Assembly: GCF_008973665.1 (NCBI RefSeq)
Contig: NZ_WACP01000003.1
Span: 124,001-188,000, forward strand
DNA: 64,000 nt
Direction of reading: 5' to 3'
From: Paenibacillus tengchongensis
GTDB lineage: Bacteria; Bacillota; Bacilli; Paenibacillales; Paenibacillaceae
Shown: positions 8,905-18,079 of the stretch, in pieces
How positions within the stretch are numbered: position 1 is the stretch's first letter
Layout of the letters: each line of letters begins with the position of its first letter
Position numbers and translations under genes: made by a program
Notes under the pieces: generated by a model
What the model was told of the DNA's origin: nothing
The model's input: the letters and a program-made list of their open reading frames with translations, nothing else
Databases searched by the model: none

Positions 8905-9231
8905 TCCGAAGATCAGCCGCAGCAGCAGAAGCGCGGCCATTCCGGTCAGCACTGTTCCAAGCAGGCTGCGGGTCTTGACCGCCACCCAGAAAGCGGGAAG
9001 CGCGGCAATCAGCTCGACGTTCGTCGACAAGCGGGCGAAACGGCCGTCTTCAATGAGCAGCTCCTGGGCAACCAGGGCGGCCATGACGGCGATCGGCACA
9101 TGGCTTAGCCAGCGCATTCCCCACTCGGGAATGGTAATGCGGCTGAGCAGCATCAGCGGGAGCACGCGGGGAATAAAGGTAACGAGCGCCGCTCCGACAA
9201 TAATGAAGAAGATATCGGGTCTTATTTCCAT
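8902..9231 (-). CDS. azlD: AzlD-family branched-chain amino acid exporter subunit
   Basis: This small (109-aa) membrane protein with three to four hydrophobic segments is the usual partner of AzlC. The pattern FITRVLP-like near the N-terminus (VTFIPRVLPLML, about residues 18-29) is typical of AzlD. It overlaps the 3' end of azlC by about 10 bp. Together they export branched-chain amino acids or analogues. Confidence 0.9.
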   Translation of the reverse strand: MEIRPDIFFIIVGAALVTFIPRVLPLMLLSRITIPEWGMRWLSHVPIAVMAALVAQELLIEDGRFARLSTNVELIAALPAFWVAVKTRSLLGTVLTGMAALLLLRLIFG

Positions 9232-9953
9232 TTCTCAATCACCATTCCTAAGGTTGAAGCTATAACTGTTGCCAGAATGACGCCCATGCTGGCCGACCAT
9301 ATCATGGAGGCGCCGACAGCCACCGCTGCAGCAATGAGCGCGACGATAATATCAAGCTTGTATTTGCTCCGGCTGACGATAGTCAGCACAAGAAGACCGA
9401 TGAACATCGCCGGCAGGGCGAAATCCAGACCCAGCGCCTCGGGCCTTGTAATCCACTGTCCGAGGTAGGCGCCGGCCAGATTGGCTAATATCCAGTTCAG
9501 GTAGGCAGTTATATTGAGACCGTGCATCCATTTCTCGCTGATGGCCTGCCGCTTCGCGCTTTCCTGAATGGCGACGCCGAAGGTTTCGTCGGTCAGCAGT
9601 GCACCGACCAGCATGTTCTTCAGCGGGCTGAGATGGCGGAAGTAAGGCGACAGCGCCGCGCTGAGGAGCAGGTGGCGCAGATTGACCAGCAGAATCGTCA
9701 GGATGATGCCGGCTCCCGCACTGCCGGCGGCGATCATGCCGGCCGCAATGAATTGGGCCGAACCGGCATACAGCAGAATGGAAATCAGGGCGATTTCCGC
9801 AAACGAGAGGCCGGCCGTTTTCTCGACGACACCGGCGGCAAAGCCGATGCTTAAGTAACCCAGCAAGGTTGGTATACAGTCCTTAACCCCTTGCAGGAAG
9901 CTGCTTTCTTTGCCCGCAGCGGCAAAGGGCTCCGGCTGGGCGGGTTCTTGCAT
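9222..9953 (-). CDS. azlC: AzlC-family amino acid permease
   Basis: The 243-aa polytopic protein has the family pattern IPTLLGYLSIGFAAGVV near residues 28-44 and AGSAQFIAAGMI (about 63-74). With AzlD it forms a branched-chain amino acid exporter. ATG 9953 (reverse) is preceded by a GAGGAGAG ribosome binding site. The gene diverges from the histidine phosphatase gene. Confidence 0.92.
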   Translation of the reverse strand: MQEPAQPEPFAAAGKESSFLQGVKDCIPTLLGYLSIGFAAGVVEKTAGLSFAEIALISILLYAGSAQFIAAGMIAAGSAGAGIILTILLVNLRHLLLSAALSPYFRHLSPLKNMLVGALLTDETFGVAIQESAKRQAISEKWMHGLNITAYLNWILANLAGAYLGQWITRPEALGLDFALPAMFIGLLVLTIVSRSKYKLDIIVALIAAAVAVGASMIWSASMGVILATVIASTLGMVIEKWK

Positions 9954-10060
9954 GTTGGAACTCTCCTCTCAGCATTCTGTGTCTCTTATGTATTAGAATA
10001 CAGAATAGCATAGATTACTGATCAAAGCTTATTTTTATAACAGGCAGGAGCGGATGTAAA

Positions 10061-10675
10061 GTGGCAATATATTTCATCAGGCACGGCATGGACGATGAAG
10101 GGTACCGCGGCGGTTGGAGCCAGCGCGGCTTGAATGCAGAGGGCTACCGGCAGTCGGAGAAGCTGGGGCGCTATCTTAAAGAACGCCAGAACAAGCTTAA
10201 TATCCACCGGATCATCAGCAGTGACCTGCAGCGGGCGCTCGATACGGCCGGCGAGATTGCACGGGAACTGGAGCTCCCGGTAGAGCAAGGCGGCGCCTGG
10301 AGGGAAACGAACAACGGCGTAATCGCCGGAATGCCGAACGAAATTGTGGAAGAGCGGTATCCCGGATTGTATTTTTCAGCTCTCACGATGGAAGAACGTT
10401 ATCCCGGCGGAGAGAGTCCGCTCGAATTCTTTACACGGATCAAGCGGGCCTTCACTTTATTATGCGAAGAGCAAAGCAGCCGCGAATCTCAAGAGAATGT
10501 TGTCGTCGTCACGCACGGCGGCGTAATCAATGCCGTCTATCACCTGCTCAAGGATACGGAATGGTCCAATAAAGGCGGCAAAGCTTATCCGTCTCTGTAT
10601 ACCAGCGTCCACACCATTGAGCACGGCGCCGGGGGATGGCAGGTTACCGCAGAGAACCGTACAGATCATCTGTGA
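10061..10675 (+). CDS. Histidine phosphatase family protein
   Basis: This 204-aa enzyme has the phosphoglycerate-mutase-like RHG motif at residues 7-9 (FIRHGMDDEG), the SSDLQRALDTA segment and a second catalytic His in VVVTHGGVIN. Members dephosphorylate small metabolites or proteins; the substrate here is unknown. The start is GTG 10061 after a GGAGCGGATG ribosome binding site. It stands alone between azlCD and an acetyltransferase. Confidence 0.9.
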   Translation: MAIYFIRHGMDDEGYRGGWSQRGLNAEGYRQSEKLGRYLKERQNKLNIHRIISSDLQRALDTAGEIARELELPVEQGGAWRETNNGVIAGMPNEIVEERYPGLYFSALTMEERYPGGESPLEFFTRIKRAFTLLCEEQSSRESQENVVVVTHGGVINAVYHLLKDTEWSNKGGKAYPSLYTSVHTIEHGAGGWQVTAENRTDHL

Positions 10676-10816
10676 AACTTGCGACTTGCGGAAGATAGGA
10701 AGTTTCACCTCTGACGATTTGAGCGAACTTTTTTATACCCGTTTTATACCAATTGTAAGGATTGAATTTGTAGTATGCTAACGGATGTATCCGACTATAG
10801 AAGGGAGTGGTGCGGG

Positions 10817-10867
10817 ATGAAGAATATCTCTGCTGTCGTGGTTGATTTGGAGGAACTTCGATTCTAA
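10817..10867 (+). CDS. Possible 16-codon leader peptide before the acetyltransferase gene
   Basis: ATG 10817 follows a GAAGGGAGTGGTGCGGG ribosome binding site and opens a 16-codon frame ending in TAA 10865. Its 3' end is overlapped by an inverted repeat (GAGGAACT 10850-10857, AGTTCCTC 10876-10883). The arrangement resembles a translated leader with a hairpin before a resistance-type gene. It could also be chance; there is no homology argument. Confidence 0.25.
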   Translation: MKNISAVVVDLEELRF

Positions 10868-10911
10868 TCTTAGAGAGTTCCTCTGTGCGATCAAAGTTGG
10901 GAGGAGCTAAT

Positions 10912-11358
10912 ATGACTATTGAGTTAAAGCCGTTATCCATGGAGAATTGGTATGATTGTACCAAGTTAAATGTAAGGCAGGAGCAGCGCAGTGTGTTTCC
11001 GGCACCTGTTGTCTATTGGATTGCAGAATCTAAATTTGTTGCTGATTTTGAGCTGGCCGCTATATATTCAGAGGCAACGCTTGTCGGATTTACTGTCTTT
11101 TGCAACACCCCGGACGAAGACGGCAATCATTGGATACCCGCACTTATGATTGATGAGAATCATCAAGGGAAAGGTATCGGCAAAAAAGCAATGGAACAGC
11201 TAATTGATCTGATGCGGCAAAAGGGTTGTAAGCGATTGATGCTCGGGCATAGGCCGGACAACCTGATTGCCGGGAACTTGTACGAATCAATGGGGTTTCA
11301 AAGAATTGGCGAAGAGGCAGTTGACGGTGAAATTATACGTGTTCTGCAGCTCAATTAA
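10912..11358 (+). CDS. GNAT family N-acetyltransferase
   Basis: The 148-aa protein has the acetyl-CoA binding motif HQGKGIGKKAMEQLI (about residues 84-98) and a C-terminal NLYESMGFQRIGEE. This is a single GNAT domain resembling spermidine/diamine-type acetyltransferases (N-terminal QEQRSVFPAP pattern), but the substrate is not known. ATG 10912 with GGGAGGAGCTAAT is chosen over an in-frame ATG 27 bases upstream that lacks such a site. A short open frame and hairpin precede it. Confidence 0.88.
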   Translation: MTIELKPLSMENWYDCTKLNVRQEQRSVFPAPVVYWIAESKFVADFELAAIYSEATLVGFTVFCNTPDEDGNHWIPALMIDENHQGKGIGKKAMEQLIDLMRQKGCKRLMLGHRPDNLIAGNLYESMGFQRIGEEAVDGEIIRVLQLN

Positions 11359-11370
11359 CGAAATATATAG

Positions 11371-11545
11371 TTAGAAAATCGCCACTTAATTTCACCTGTA
11401 GGGTGATTAATGCAGATCTAGTTAGATATACGCCACTTAATATGGCTGAGGATTAACTATTACGCCAATATAGCTCATATTAAGTGGCAATCGAATTTGT
11501 TTGCCGGGGCCCAGAAAATCGACACATTTAGTGTGCGAAAATCAA
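11371..11545. repeat. Four-unit intergenic element, GCCACTTAAT type
   Basis: Two direct copies of GCCACTTAAT (starting 11381 and 11432, 51 bp apart) are followed by two inverted copies (ATTAAGTGGC ending 11488; degenerate TTTAGTGTGC ending 11536, 48 bp apart). It lies between the 3' ends of the convergent acetyltransferase and NUDIX genes. The element at 59722-59895 is a diverged relative that also shares the trailing AAAATCAAACTAA. Confidence 0.75.
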
Positions 11546-11628
11546 ACTAATTATGTTGGACTATCAAATCATAGCGCCGGGAGGGTGCTGTGGACCTGCT
11601 TACTGCGGAGGGGAACTGCTGCCATCCG

Positions 11629-12081
11629 TTATTCCCGTCGCATGCGAAAGGCCTCTTCCACACTCCAAGCCTGGTGCTCGTGATACAGCAGCTCTTCCGC
11701 CTCGGCCCGGGTTAACCAGAGCAGTTCATGATCGGTCTCGGAAGGCGGCTGCGGCTCCCCGGACAATTCGGCGATATAGAATGCTGCGTCGCTCCAAATG
11801 TACTCTTTGCGGGCGGGAGATTGAAAGAATCTTTCCGCCTGTCCGATATATTCACCGATTCTCGCAACATAACCGATCTCCTCCAGGCACTCTCTGCACA
11901 GGCATTCCTCAGGCGATTCCGCAGCTTCAACCCCGCCTCCCGGCAAAAAATAACCCGCCGGCGTCCGCACAACTGCGACCTGCAGCCGGGAAGGGCTGAA
12001 TATAACGGCATATACAGCTCCCCGCCTTGTATAGTCGATGCCAGACTCCCGCTTTCCGAAGACCTTCCCTTGATTCAGCAA
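11629..12081 (-). CDS. NUDIX hydrolase
   Basis: The 150-aa protein contains a complete NUDIX box (G-x5-E-x7-RE-x2-EE-x-G), read as GGVEAAESPEECLCRECLEE then IG, at about residues 50-72. The family hydrolyses nucleoside diphosphate derivatives; the specific substrate is not evident. The start is TTG 12081 (reverse), supported by AAAGGAGGAATACCAT immediately upstream. It is transcribed divergently from the large secreted-protein gene. Confidence 0.9.
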   Translation of the reverse strand: MLNQGKVFGKRESGIDYTRRGAVYAVIFSPSRLQVAVVRTPAGYFLPGGGVEAAESPEECLCRECLEEIGYVARIGEYIGQAERFFQSPARKEYIWSDAAFYIAELSGEPQPPSETDHELLWLTRAEAEELLYHEHQAWSVEEAFRMRRE

Positions 12082-12192
12082 ATGGTATTCCTCCTTTACA
12101 AGACATTATACTCCTTCATATTTTGGAACAAAAAGGTTACATTATGACCGGAACAGTTACAAATTGGATACACTTCCCTGATGGACAGCAAC

Positions 12193-12198
12193 TATAAT
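12193..12198 (+). promoter_or_regulatory. Likely -10 element for the secreted protein/ABC operon
   Basis: A perfect TATAAT at 12193-12198 lies 32 bp before the ATG at 12230. No convincing -35 is present at the usual distance, so an activator or extended element may be needed. Confidence 0.35.
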
Positions 12199-12229
12199 TA
12201 TGCTAGCTATTAAACTTGGGGGGAGAAAT

Positions 12230-14824
12230 ATGGGGAAGAAAAGAAATACATACATCGCCCTGCTGCTGAGCACCTTCGCGCTAGGCCAATTCACGCAAGC
12301 CGTTTCCTTGCCGGTTGCAGCGGCAGCAGCGGCTAAGCCTGCCGCTACGGCTGCCGCGGTGACTGCCTTTAAGCCGGTAACGGTTGCGGCAGGGGTCAGC
12401 GCCGTGCTGGAAGAGGTTAATTTATGGCCGCAGACCGGCGGCAATATTGTAACATTCACCCTGCGCTACAATAACAGCGGGGCTGCTGCAGCCAATTTGC
12501 TGCACTATTTTCCGCGCCTTATCACGCCTGGCGGCAGTGTCCTGCCGGCCAATCCGGTATCGGCGGATGCCGCCAAGAAGAAGATAAATGGCAAGAATAG
12601 CCTCTCGGTAACTTATTATGTCAACGCAGGCCAGCTTGCTTCATTGAAGGGAGTCAAGGTCTCGCTGAACGTGTGGGACCGGTCGGCGAAGGGGTATTTG
12701 CGGCAGGCGGGCTCTTTTGCGCTGTCCGCCAACTATTCGGCGGCGACGGCTGCCGGGAAATCCGTAAGCACAGCCATTAACGGCAATACTGTGGCGGCAA
12801 GCGCGGAATCGCTGCAGCTTTATAAATACTCAGGCAAGGTTTATGCGCGGGTCGGACTGAATCTGACCAATAAAGGCAGCCAGGCCTTGGCCGATCCGGG
12901 CTACCGCGCTTACCTGGTTACCGCCAGCGGGACTTCCTTCGAGCTTGCGCTCAGCAGCTCGCTGACCGGGTACAAGGTTCAGCCGCAGGAGAAGAAGAGC
13001 CTCTATTATTTGGCGGAAATCCCCTCCTATGTGAATACAAGCAACATGAAGCTGCAGTTAACGCAAGCCGATGAGGCGCTGAAGCTGGAGCTGCCGAAGC
13101 TCTCCTTCAAGCTTCCGGCGGCATCCGCTCCGGATCTGGTGGTCAAAGAAGGTGCGGGTAAGGTGCTAAGCATCGGCGGGTCTGCCGTTGAAGCCAGACT
13201 GCAGGGAGCTTCCGTCTATGCCGAGAACGCGCAGGCAGAGTGGTCTTTTAATATAAAGCTGAGCAACAAGGGAGGCAAAGCGGTCACGCTGCCGACCTAT
13301 GAGCTGGCCGTCAAATCCGCGAATGGGACGCTGTTCCCGGTGGAGGCCAAGGCGCTTAGCGGGTTAACCCTCAAGCCGCTGGAGAGTAAAACCGTGCCGC
13401 TCACCGTGCAGGTGCCGCTTGAGGTGCAGCAGGAAGGCCTGCAGCTGCAAATGATCGAAGCTGCGCAAGCTGCTACATCCGGCGCAGCGCCGGCCGACGG
13501 GGAGGAATCCACCGTGAATTCCGGCGGAGCGGCAACGAAGGTGATTTTTCCGGTGGCTTATTTCGCTATCCCTTACACATTACGGAGTGAGACGTACAGC
13601 GGCCAGATTTATACTGCCGAGAATCAGTACGGCTCGTTCTCGTACACTCTGGATTCGCTGCAGCGCTACCCGTGGAAGGATCAGGATATCGTGATTGCCA
13701 GGCTGAAGCTGACGAACCATCAGTCGGTCAATCTGTCTCTGCCAGAACTGAAAGGGGCAATCAAACTGGATAACGATGATCTGAGCGCTTCTACTGATCT
13801 GGTCATGAATAAAGAAGACGCTGTGCTCGCTCCGGGTCAAACCGCTGATATCGCCATTTATACCAAGGTGCCGTATACCCGTACTTTTGGCAAAGCATCG
13901 ATCCAGCTCTACAGCACCGCTAATGAAACCAAGGTGCCGTTCTTGACGCTTAGTACCGGAAACACGCTGCAGGCGCTGCCGGTCATCGCTGCCGGGGGAA
14001 CGTATACCCTTGAGGGCAACAGTCAAACTGCAGCCGTTCAGGAGAACCGCACTACCGTCTATGAAGGCGGAAGCTACAATATCATGTATACCGAACTGCT
14101 TGTAAGCAGCAATGAACGCAGACAGAGCACGCCGGGGAGGCTGCAAGGGTATTACATCACCGCCGCAGGCGATTATTACGAAGCAGCAGCCAGCCAGCCG
14201 GACAGTCCGGCTCTGCCCGGCGGCAAGCAACTGGTCACCTTCTGGGCCAAGGTTCCGAAGACGGTAAAATCCGGGGAGCTGTCTCTTATTTTAGGGACAG
14301 GCCTGAACGGAGGCAAAATAAGCGCAGGCGAAGAAACGCCGACCGCCTTCTTCAATGTAGCCTCACTGGGGCTGAATCCGAAAGCGCCAACGCCAGCCGC
14401 CAATCTGAATGCAATCCAGTTCTATCCTTACACGCTGGTAGTGCTGGCTTCGGATGCCAGGATGCTCGAAGGCTCCGAAACGATGAACATCACCCTGAAC
14501 TATACCCTTCAGCGCGATGAAGCCTATGAAGCGAAGGCATCGGAGCACAAGCTGGTGCTGCGCTTGACCGATCCTTTCGGGCAATCGCAGGAAAAGACGC
14601 TCACACCGGGCACGGACCTAAACGAAGGCGCGAACAACAGCCTTACGTTCTCTTTTACCAAGAGCTTGTACAAGAATTTGCGCGGCGGGACCTACCGGAT
14701 TACCCTGCTGGATGAGTTTCAGGGATTGCGGCAGGAGCTGGGCAGCCAGACTTACAATCTGGTCTACGAGCCTCTTCCTGTTAAAGAAGACCCAAAAGAG
14801 AACACGGAGAGCAAGGATAAGTAG
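12230..14824 (+). CDS. Large secreted protein of unknown function, linked to an ABC efflux system
   Basis: I do not recognise a catalytic family in this 864-aa product. A signal peptide (residues about 1-30, hydrophobic core YIALLLSTFALGQ) is followed by an Ala-rich stretch and then repeated beta-rich segments with patterns such as ILRYNNSG-like and LTNKGSQAL, suggestive of tandem Ig-like or DUF4352-like domains. There are almost no Cys residues. ATG 12230 with GGGGGGAGAAAT is chosen over an upstream in-frame ATG. The ABC ATPase, permease and fusion protein genes follow within about 40 bp, so this may be a substrate-binding or accessory component. Confidence 0.75.
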   Translation: MGKKRNTYIALLLSTFALGQFTQAVSLPVAAAAAAKPAATAAAVTAFKPVTVAAGVSAVLEEVNLWPQTGGNIVTFTLRYNNSGAAAANLLHYFPRLITPGGSVLPANPVSADAAKKKINGKNSLSVTYYVNAGQLASLKGVKVSLNVWDRSAKGYLRQAGSFALSANYSAATAAGKSVSTAINGNTVAASAESLQLYKYSGKVYARVGLNLTNKGSQALADPGYRAYLVTASGTSFELALSSSLTGYKVQPQEKKSLYYLAEIPSYVNTSNMKLQLTQADEALKLELPKLSFKLPAASAPDLVVKEGAGKVLSIGGSAVEARLQGASVYAENAQAEWSFNIKLSNKGGKAVTLPTYELAVKSANGTLFPVEAKALSGLTLKPLESKTVPLTVQVPLEVQQEGLQLQMIEAAQAATSGAAPADGEESTVNSGGAATKVIFPVAYFAIPYTLRSETYSGQIYTAENQYGSFSYTLDSLQRYPWKDQDIVIARLKLTNHQSVNLSLPELKGAIKLDNDDLSASTDLVMNKEDAVLAPGQTADIAIYTKVPYTRTFGKASIQLYSTANETKVPFLTLSTGNTLQALPVIAAGGTYTLEGNSQTAAVQENRTTVYEGGSYNIMYTELLVSSNERRQSTPGRLQGYYITAAGDYYEAAASQPDSPALPGGKQLVTFWAKVPKTVKSGELSLILGTGLNGGKISAGEETPTAFFNVASLGLNPKAPTPAANLNAIQFYPYTLVVLASDARMLEGSETMNITLNYTLQRDEAYEAKASEHKLVLRLTDPFGQSQEKTLTPGTDLNEGANNSLTFSFTKSLYKNLRGGTYRITLLDEFQGLRQELGSQTYNLVYEPLPVKEDPKENTESKDK

Positions 14825-14860
14825 TCCAGCAAATCAATAGCTTATAAAGGAGCAGCTTTC

Positions 14861-15571
14861 ATGTTGCGAGTGGAAAATATCAGCCATTCGTTCAAGACCG
14901 GAAATGAATGGACAAAGGTGCTGCACAGCATCAATTTTACCGTTAACCAGGGGGAAATGGTCGCACTGCTCGGCAGCTCCGGCTCCGGCAAGTCAACGCT
15001 GCTGAACCTGATGGCGGGGCTGATGAAGCCGCTGGAAGGCCATATTTACATTGCGGACCAGGATATCGTGAAGCTGGGAGAGAATAAGCTCGCCGAATTC
15101 CGCCGCAAGCATATCGGGTTCATCTTCCAGGCTTATGAATTAATCACCTCCCTGACCGTCTGTGAGAATGTGGAGCTGCCGCTGGTCTTCCAGTCGGTAT
15201 CACCCAGAATCCGCAGGCAAAAGGCGCTGCAGCTGCTCGAACAGGTGGGGCTGCAGGGCAAGGAGGACATGTTCCCTTCGCAGCTCTCGGGCGGCCAGCA
15301 GCAGCGGGTGAGTATCGCCCGTTCGCTGATTACGGAGCCTTCGGTCATCTTTGCGGACGAGCCAACCGGGAATCTCGATTCCAAGACCGAAGAAGAGATC
15401 CTCGCCATTCTGCTGCACCTTAACAAGACGCTGAAAACGACGTTTATCGTAGTTACCCATGAGCACGAGGTTGCCGACCGGATGCAGCGCATATTCTCTC
15501 TGCGGGACGGGTATTTAATCAACGGAGATTTCCGTGAGGAAAGCCCGGTGAGTGAGGAGGCGGCGCCGTGA
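14861..15571 (+). CDS. ABC transporter ATP-binding protein (MacB/LolD type)
   Basis: This is a 236-aa nucleotide-binding subunit. It shows Walker A GSSGSGKST (about residues 38-46), the Q-loop FIFQAYEL, the signature LSGGQQQRV (about 143-151), Walker B VIFADEPTGNLDS and the H-loop VTHEHE. The strong similarity to LolD/MacB-type ATPases and the adjacent FtsX-like permease point to a mechanotransmission-type ABC system that works on exported substrates. Its last bases overlap the permease start (GTGA). Confidence 0.95.
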   Translation: MLRVENISHSFKTGNEWTKVLHSINFTVNQGEMVALLGSSGSGKSTLLNLMAGLMKPLEGHIYIADQDIVKLGENKLAEFRRKHIGFIFQAYELITSLTVCENVELPLVFQSVSPRIRRQKALQLLEQVGLQGKEDMFPSQLSGGQQQRVSIARSLITEPSVIFADEPTGNLDSKTEEEILAILLHLNKTLKTTFIVVTHEHEVADRMQRIFSLRDGYLINGDFREESPVSEEAAP

Positions 15572-16944
15572 AGATACGCGATATTTCCCGGATGGCCTGG
15601 GATCAGGTCAAACGGCGCAAGGTCGTGACCGGACTGTGTATGACGGGCATTTCCATCGGATGCGCGGCCATCATTGTGGCCCTCAGCATCGGCCAATCGG
15701 CTCAGGCCTATGTCACCGAGGAAGTGAACCGCAACTTCAAAATGGATGAGATTATGGTGATGCCCGGCGGCGGCATCCCTTCACCAGCCGGCGGCGGACA
15801 AGCCGGGCAGCAGGAGAACGAGAATTTGAATCCCGGCAAGCTGACGGACGAGAAGCTGGAAATTATCAGAGGCTTTAAGCATGTGGTGGCGGCTTCCCCG
15901 TTTCAGGAGGCAGGGTACCTGCAAATGGTCACCATGGACAACAAAATCGGCGATACGCAGGTGGTCGTAACGGATCTGTCCAAGCTGACGCATTTTGACA
16001 AAACCTTCAGCATGGGCGGCGGTTCCGGCGTACAGGGTACGGCCGTACTGAATTACGGCGCAACCCTGGGGCTGATGGATGTGAGCGTCCGGCAAAATCT
16101 GTTCGACCAGATGAATGCCGATCCGTTCAACCAGGAGCTGATGAACCAGTATACCAGCATGCAGACGACGCCTACCGATCTTTACCGGAAGCAGATTCAG
16201 TTTCAAATGCAGGATTACAGCGTACCTAACGGTCCGCTCAAGCAAAGCTCGGCGCTGCAGGTAACCGGAATTCTCGAGATTCCTGAGGGATACAGCGCAG
16301 AACGGGCTTCCTATGAGAAGGTTATCTATATCTCACCGGAGACGGCTGCGCAATTGTCCAAGGAAATGGCCTTTGAGAACGGCAGCGCGCTTAATCTGCC
16401 GGAAGAAGGCAGCTATGGCAGTGTCACGGTCAAGGTGGACGATGTGGATCATATCAAGTGGGTGGAACAAATGATTCAGAAGCTGCAGCTGAGCGCGAGC
16501 GACAATCTGTATCAGCAGGATATGCTGAAAGAGCAGTTCGATATGATCAAAATGGCTGCCCTCGGAGTCGGGGTCTTTATCCTGGTCATCGCGTCGATCT
16601 CCATTATCGTAGCCATGACCATGTCTACCCACCAGCGGCGCAGGCAGATCGGCATTATGAAGGTGCTGGGGGCCAATATGCGGCAGATCCGCAACATGTT
16701 TATTACAGAGGCGGCGCTCCTGGGATTACTTGGAGGGTTGCTCGGCGTAGGCTTCTCCTATCTCATCATTATGGGGATGAATAAGCTGGTCGGTACGGCC
16801 GGCAACGGCCTGACCTTCTTCGTTCCGCTGATGACACTGCCGGTCGGGCTTGCCTTTGCGATAATGACCGGCGTGCTGTCCGGGATTTATCCGGCGATCA
16901 GCGCCTCGCGGACCGACGCGCTTACCGCCATTAAACGGGACTAG
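15568..16944 (+). CDS. ABC transporter permease (FtsX/MacB-like)
   Basis: This 458-aa permease has an N-terminal helix (about residues 20-40) and a large extracellular MacB_PCD-type domain. Three C-terminal helices follow (about 325-350, 370-400, 415-440), with QRRRQIGIMKVLGANMRQIR preceding them, typical of the FtsX domain. The start is GTG 15568, overlapping the ATPase stop. With the ATPase and the membrane-fusion protein that follows it forms a MacAB-like set; the transported compound is unknown, although antimicrobial peptide or lipid handling is common in such sets. Confidence 0.92.
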   Translation: MKIRDISRMAWDQVKRRKVVTGLCMTGISIGCAAIIVALSIGQSAQAYVTEEVNRNFKMDEIMVMPGGGIPSPAGGGQAGQQENENLNPGKLTDEKLEIIRGFKHVVAASPFQEAGYLQMVTMDNKIGDTQVVVTDLSKLTHFDKTFSMGGGSGVQGTAVLNYGATLGLMDVSVRQNLFDQMNADPFNQELMNQYTSMQTTPTDLYRKQIQFQMQDYSVPNGPLKQSSALQVTGILEIPEGYSAERASYEKVIYISPETAAQLSKEMAFENGSALNLPEEGSYGSVTVKVDDVDHIKWVEQMIQKLQLSASDNLYQQDMLKEQFDMIKMAALGVGVFILVIASISIIVAMTMSTHQRRRQIGIMKVLGANMRQIRNMFITEAALLGLLGGLLGVGFSYLIIMGMNKLVGTAGNGLTFFVPLMTLPVGLAFAIMTGVLSGIYPAISASRTDALTAIKRD

Positions 16945-16971
16945 ATTACCAGTTGAAAGGAAGCAGAGGGA

Positions 16972-18072
16972 ATGAAACGGATCATAAAGAGGAGCCTGAA
17001 GTGGCTCATTATCGTCGCCCTTGTCGCCGGCGCCGGAACCATTCTGTATACTAAAGTGTTCAAGGGCGACGAAGCGGCCATTCCGGAAATGGAGCCGCTG
17101 CCGCCGATCACCTTCCCAGTGACGGAGGAGACGATCACCACTTCCATACAGGTAAAGGGCAAATCGCAATATCAGGAGGAGACGCTGGTCTATGCGCCGT
17201 TTGCCTCAAAGGTGACTTCATGGGAGGCGGAGAACGGCGTACAGGTCAAGAAGGGCGACGTGCTGTTTACGCTCGACCAGACCGCGCTGCGTAATGAGAT
17301 CGCCACAGCGGAAGCTACGGCGCGCAAAGCGCAGCTTGAGAGCGAGCTGAACGACTTCATTGCGCTGCAGGATGAGGAAGCCGCTCCGGCAGCGGCGACG
17401 GAAGCGGAGCGCCTGAAGGCGCTGGCCGCCCAGGAAACGGCCCAGCTTAGCGAGGAGCTGAATCAGGTGAATGCCGACATTCAGGCCCGGGAGCTGGCTG
17501 ACAAGAAGTCTAAGCTGCAGGCTGCAGTCGTACACGCTCCGGCTACCGGCATTTTTCTGTACGACCAGAGCAGCGAACGGCCGCAGAACGTAACGGACAA
17601 TCAGTACATCGGTAAGATTGTGGACCTGAACAAGCTGGAATTTATCGCGCTGGTCGGGGAACAGGATATATTCAAGATCAAGCAGGGCATGCAGGTTCAG
17701 GTGAAGATGAGCGCAGTCAAAGACTTGCAGCTAAGCGGGGAAGTGACAGAAGTGGCCAAATTCGCGATGACCGCTTCTGCCGAGAACTCCGCCTCGTCTG
17801 TTCCCCAATTCCAGGTCGTGATCTCGCTACAGCCGGACGAGCATCTGATCGGCGGGCTCAGCCTGACCGGTGATATCGAGACGCTGCGTAAGGAGAACGC
17901 GGTTGTCGTCTCCAGCATGGCGGTTATGCACGAAGGCGATTTGGCGTACGTGATGGTTGACCGCGGAGACGGCCAAATTGAACGCCAGGATGTTGAGATC
18001 GGTATTGAGACTTCGGAGAAAACGGAAATCGTGTCCGGGCTTAAGGCCGGAGATACAGTGGTATTGCAATAA
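16972..18072 (+). CDS. Membrane-fusion (efflux adaptor) protein
   Basis: The 366-aa protein has an N-terminal membrane anchor (about residues 9-27), a split biotinyl-lipoyl-like domain (VYAPFASKVTSWEAENGVQVKKGD and VVHAPATGIFLY halves), a coiled coil (about 100-180) rich in Ala/Glu, and beta-barrel segments. This is the HlyD/MacA-type adaptor layout. It ends the four-gene operon and is followed by a clear terminator. Confidence 0.92.
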   Translation: MKRIIKRSLKWLIIVALVAGAGTILYTKVFKGDEAAIPEMEPLPPITFPVTEETITTSIQVKGKSQYQEETLVYAPFASKVTSWEAENGVQVKKGDVLFTLDQTALRNEIATAEATARKAQLESELNDFIALQDEEAAPAAATEAERLKALAAQETAQLSEELNQVNADIQARELADKKSKLQAAVVHAPATGIFLYDQSSERPQNVTDNQYIGKIVDLNKLEFIALVGEQDIFKIKQGMQVQVKMSAVKDLQLSGEVTEVAKFAMTASAENSASSVPQFQVVISLQPDEHLIGGLSLTGDIETLRKENAVVVSSMAVMHEGDLAYVMVDRGDGQIERQDVEIGIETSEKTEIVSGLKAGDTVVLQ

Positions 18073-18079
18073 TAAGCGC

